From: JAFHCF01 sp048497495
Lineage (GTDB): Bacteria; Pseudomonadota; Alphaproteobacteria; Rhizobiales; Ancalomicrobiaceae
Direction: 5' to 3'
Length of the DNA: 14,900 bases
NCBI GenBank assembly: GCA_048497495.1
Contig: JAFHCF010000226.1
Location: forward strand, 1-14,900
Below the pieces are notes generated by a model that saw only the letters and a program-made list of their open reading frames with translations, made no database searches and was not told the origin of the DNA. Below are positions 13,937-14,900 of the stretch, piece after piece (the stretch's first letter is position 1; the number at the start of each line of letters is the position of its first letter). The position numbers and the translations under genes were made by a program.

Positions 13937-14900
13937 ATGCCGGCCGAGATCGGCGCGACCACGGCGGTGCGTGCGTCGGACCGTGGGCTCGGCCGCGTGT
14001 TTCTGGTCGCCGACGATCTGACCGGGGCGTTGGATGCGGCGGCGCGGTTCGCGGTTCCGGGCGCTCCCGTCGAGGTCCGCTGGCGCGGTGGCGCTTCCGC
14101 CGACGTCGGCAGCCTCGCGCTCGACAGCGGCACCCGCGAAATCGATGCGGCCGCGGCCCGGGCCACCGTCGCGGCGCTGCTCGCCGGCCGGCCGCGCGAC
14201 CCTTCGGTCCTCTGTTACGCCAAACTCGACAGCCTGTTGCGCGGCAATGCCGCCGCCGAGATCGCCGCGTGGATCGAGGTGCTGCGACCGGTGCGCTGCG
14301 TGATCGCACCGGCCTTCCCCTATCAGAACCGGGTCACCCGTGGCGGCCGGCAACATGTCCTGATGGACGGCGCCTGGCATCCCGTCGCGAGCGATCTCCG
14401 CGCCGATCTGGCGGCGCTGGGATTTGCGCCGCTGCTGCGTCGGCCCGGCGACAGTGTTCCCGACGGCGTCTCCTTCTGGGATGCCGAGATCGACGCCGAC
14501 CTCGCCCTCATCGCGGCCGCGGGAGGGAGCGCGCGCGGCCTCACCCTGTGGTGCGGCAGCGGCGGCCTCGCCTCCGCGCTCGCCGCCGGTCGGCCGGTCG
14601 CCGCCCCGGATCCTTGGGGAAAGGGTGCGGTTCTCGGCCTCTTCGGCACGGATCATCCGGTGACCGCCGGCCAGGTCGACGCCTGCGGTGATCTGGTGCT
14701 GGCGATCGACGCGGACGAGACGGCGGCGGCGTCCGCGGTCGCCGCGCGCCTCGCCGGCGACGGCGTCGTCCTGGTGCGCCCGGCCCTTCCGGTGGGCGTC
14801 GATCGCCGGACCGCCGCCGACCTGATCGAGCGACGGTTCGCTTCGCTCGTGTCGCGCATCGATCCCCCCGGCACGCTGATCGTGGCGGGCGGGGAGACAC
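13937..14900 (+). CDS. Four-carbon acid sugar kinase (DUF1537/OtnK-like), 3' end beyond the window
   Basis: The visible 321 residues belong to the four-carbon acid sugar kinase family (usually about 420 residues), so about 100 are missing past the window edge. N-terminal substrate-domain motifs are ADDLTGA (25-31), KLDSLLRGN (96-104; usually KxDSTLRGN) and PAFPYQNRVTRGG (125-137). The CGSGGLA element follows around 212-218. The last residues, IVAGGET, begin the C-terminal nucleotide-binding domain. Family members phosphorylate acids such as erythronate, threonate or 3-oxo-tetronate in the cytoplasm. They usually sit beside a PdxA2-type dehydrogenase or class II aldolase, which may follow outside the window. 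The divergent FCD regulator fits such a catabolic locus. The exact substrate cannot be read from sequence. Confidence 0.9.
   Translation, partial: MPAEIGATTAVRASDRGLGRVFLVADDLTGALDAAARFAVPGAPVEVRWRGGASADVGSLALDSGTREIDAAAARATVAALLAGRPRDPSVLCYAKLDSLLRGNAAAEIAAWIEVLRPVRCVIAPAFPYQNRVTRGGRQHVLMDGAWHPVASDLRADLAALGFAPLLRRPGDSVPDGVSFWDAEIDADLALIAAAGGSARGLTLWCGSGGLASALAAGRPVAAPDPWGKGAVLGLFGTDHPVTAGQVDACGDLVLAIDADETAAASAVAARLAGDGVVLVRPALPVGVDRRTAADLIERRFASLVSRIDPPGTLIVAGGET

Noticed and set aside
13732..14691. 319-codon plus-strand frame over the sugar-acid kinase
   Set aside because: The translation is arginine-rich shadow sequence. The kinase motifs ADDLTGA, RGN and AGGET are in the frame starting at 13937.
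1..14900. Mobile element, attachment site, CRISPR array or integration boundary
   Set aside because: No transposase, integrase, terminal repeats, spaced direct repeats or shift in base composition was seen apart from short AT-rich intergenic patches.

Overview
The window is GC-rich DNA with strongly G/C-ending codons and dense, overlapping genes. It looks chromosomal and most likely comes from an alphaproteobacterium (an inference from base composition, codon use and gene families; there is no rRNA or other marker gene). No mobile element, CRISPR array, tRNA or rRNA was seen.

Layout: (1) 1-556 holds a single-domain cupin gene on the minus strand, with a hairpin just past its stop. (2) 557-1150 is a long non-coding stretch containing two inverted repeats near the cupin start and an AT-rich double palindrome at 967-988, a candidate control region. 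(3) 1151-12297 is one tightly packed plus-strand operon of 13 genes, with junctions from an 8-base overlap to a 7-base gap. (4) 12298-12828 is non-coding, with hairpins after the operon and a likely intrinsic terminator for the oncoming minus-strand gene. (5) 12829-13617 is a GntR/FadR-type (FCD) regulator on the minus strand. Divergent from it, a four-carbon acid sugar kinase (DUF1537/OtnK-like) begins at 13937 and runs off the window end.

The operon is the main interest. Its order is MrpE-MrpF-MrpG-MbhD-(MbhE+MrpB/MbhF fusion)-MrpC-(double MrpD/NuoN-type antiporter fusion)-NuoH-NuoB-NuoC-NuoD-(NuoI+GltD-like flavoprotein fusion)-ferritin-like protein. From memory this matches the archaeal Mbx/Mbs order (A B C D EF G H H' M J K L N) of Pyrococcus, where a ferredoxin-driven complex pumps ions and reduces sulfane sulfur. 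Here the two antiporter subunits are joined in one 1043-residue protein, and the ferredoxin-like subunit is joined to an FAD/NAD(P)-binding module of the glutamate synthase small subunit/NfnB type. The catalytic NuoD-like subunit keeps only one hydrogenase CxxC pair, ends in ExxR, and lacks the quinone-site HPxxHG motif of complex I. It should therefore be neither a hydrogenase nor a normal quinone reductase.

Working model (inference): electrons pass between NAD(P)H and FAD in the fused subunit, then through Fe-S clusters of the NuoI-like part and the NuoB-like subunit to an unknown substrate (sulfane sulfur or another acceptor; or, in reverse, ion-gradient-driven reduction of a low-potential carrier). 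This is coupled through the NuoH-like subunit to an Mrp-type Na+/H+ membrane module. The translationally coupled diiron ferritin-like protein may protect the complex from oxygen or peroxide, or handle iron.
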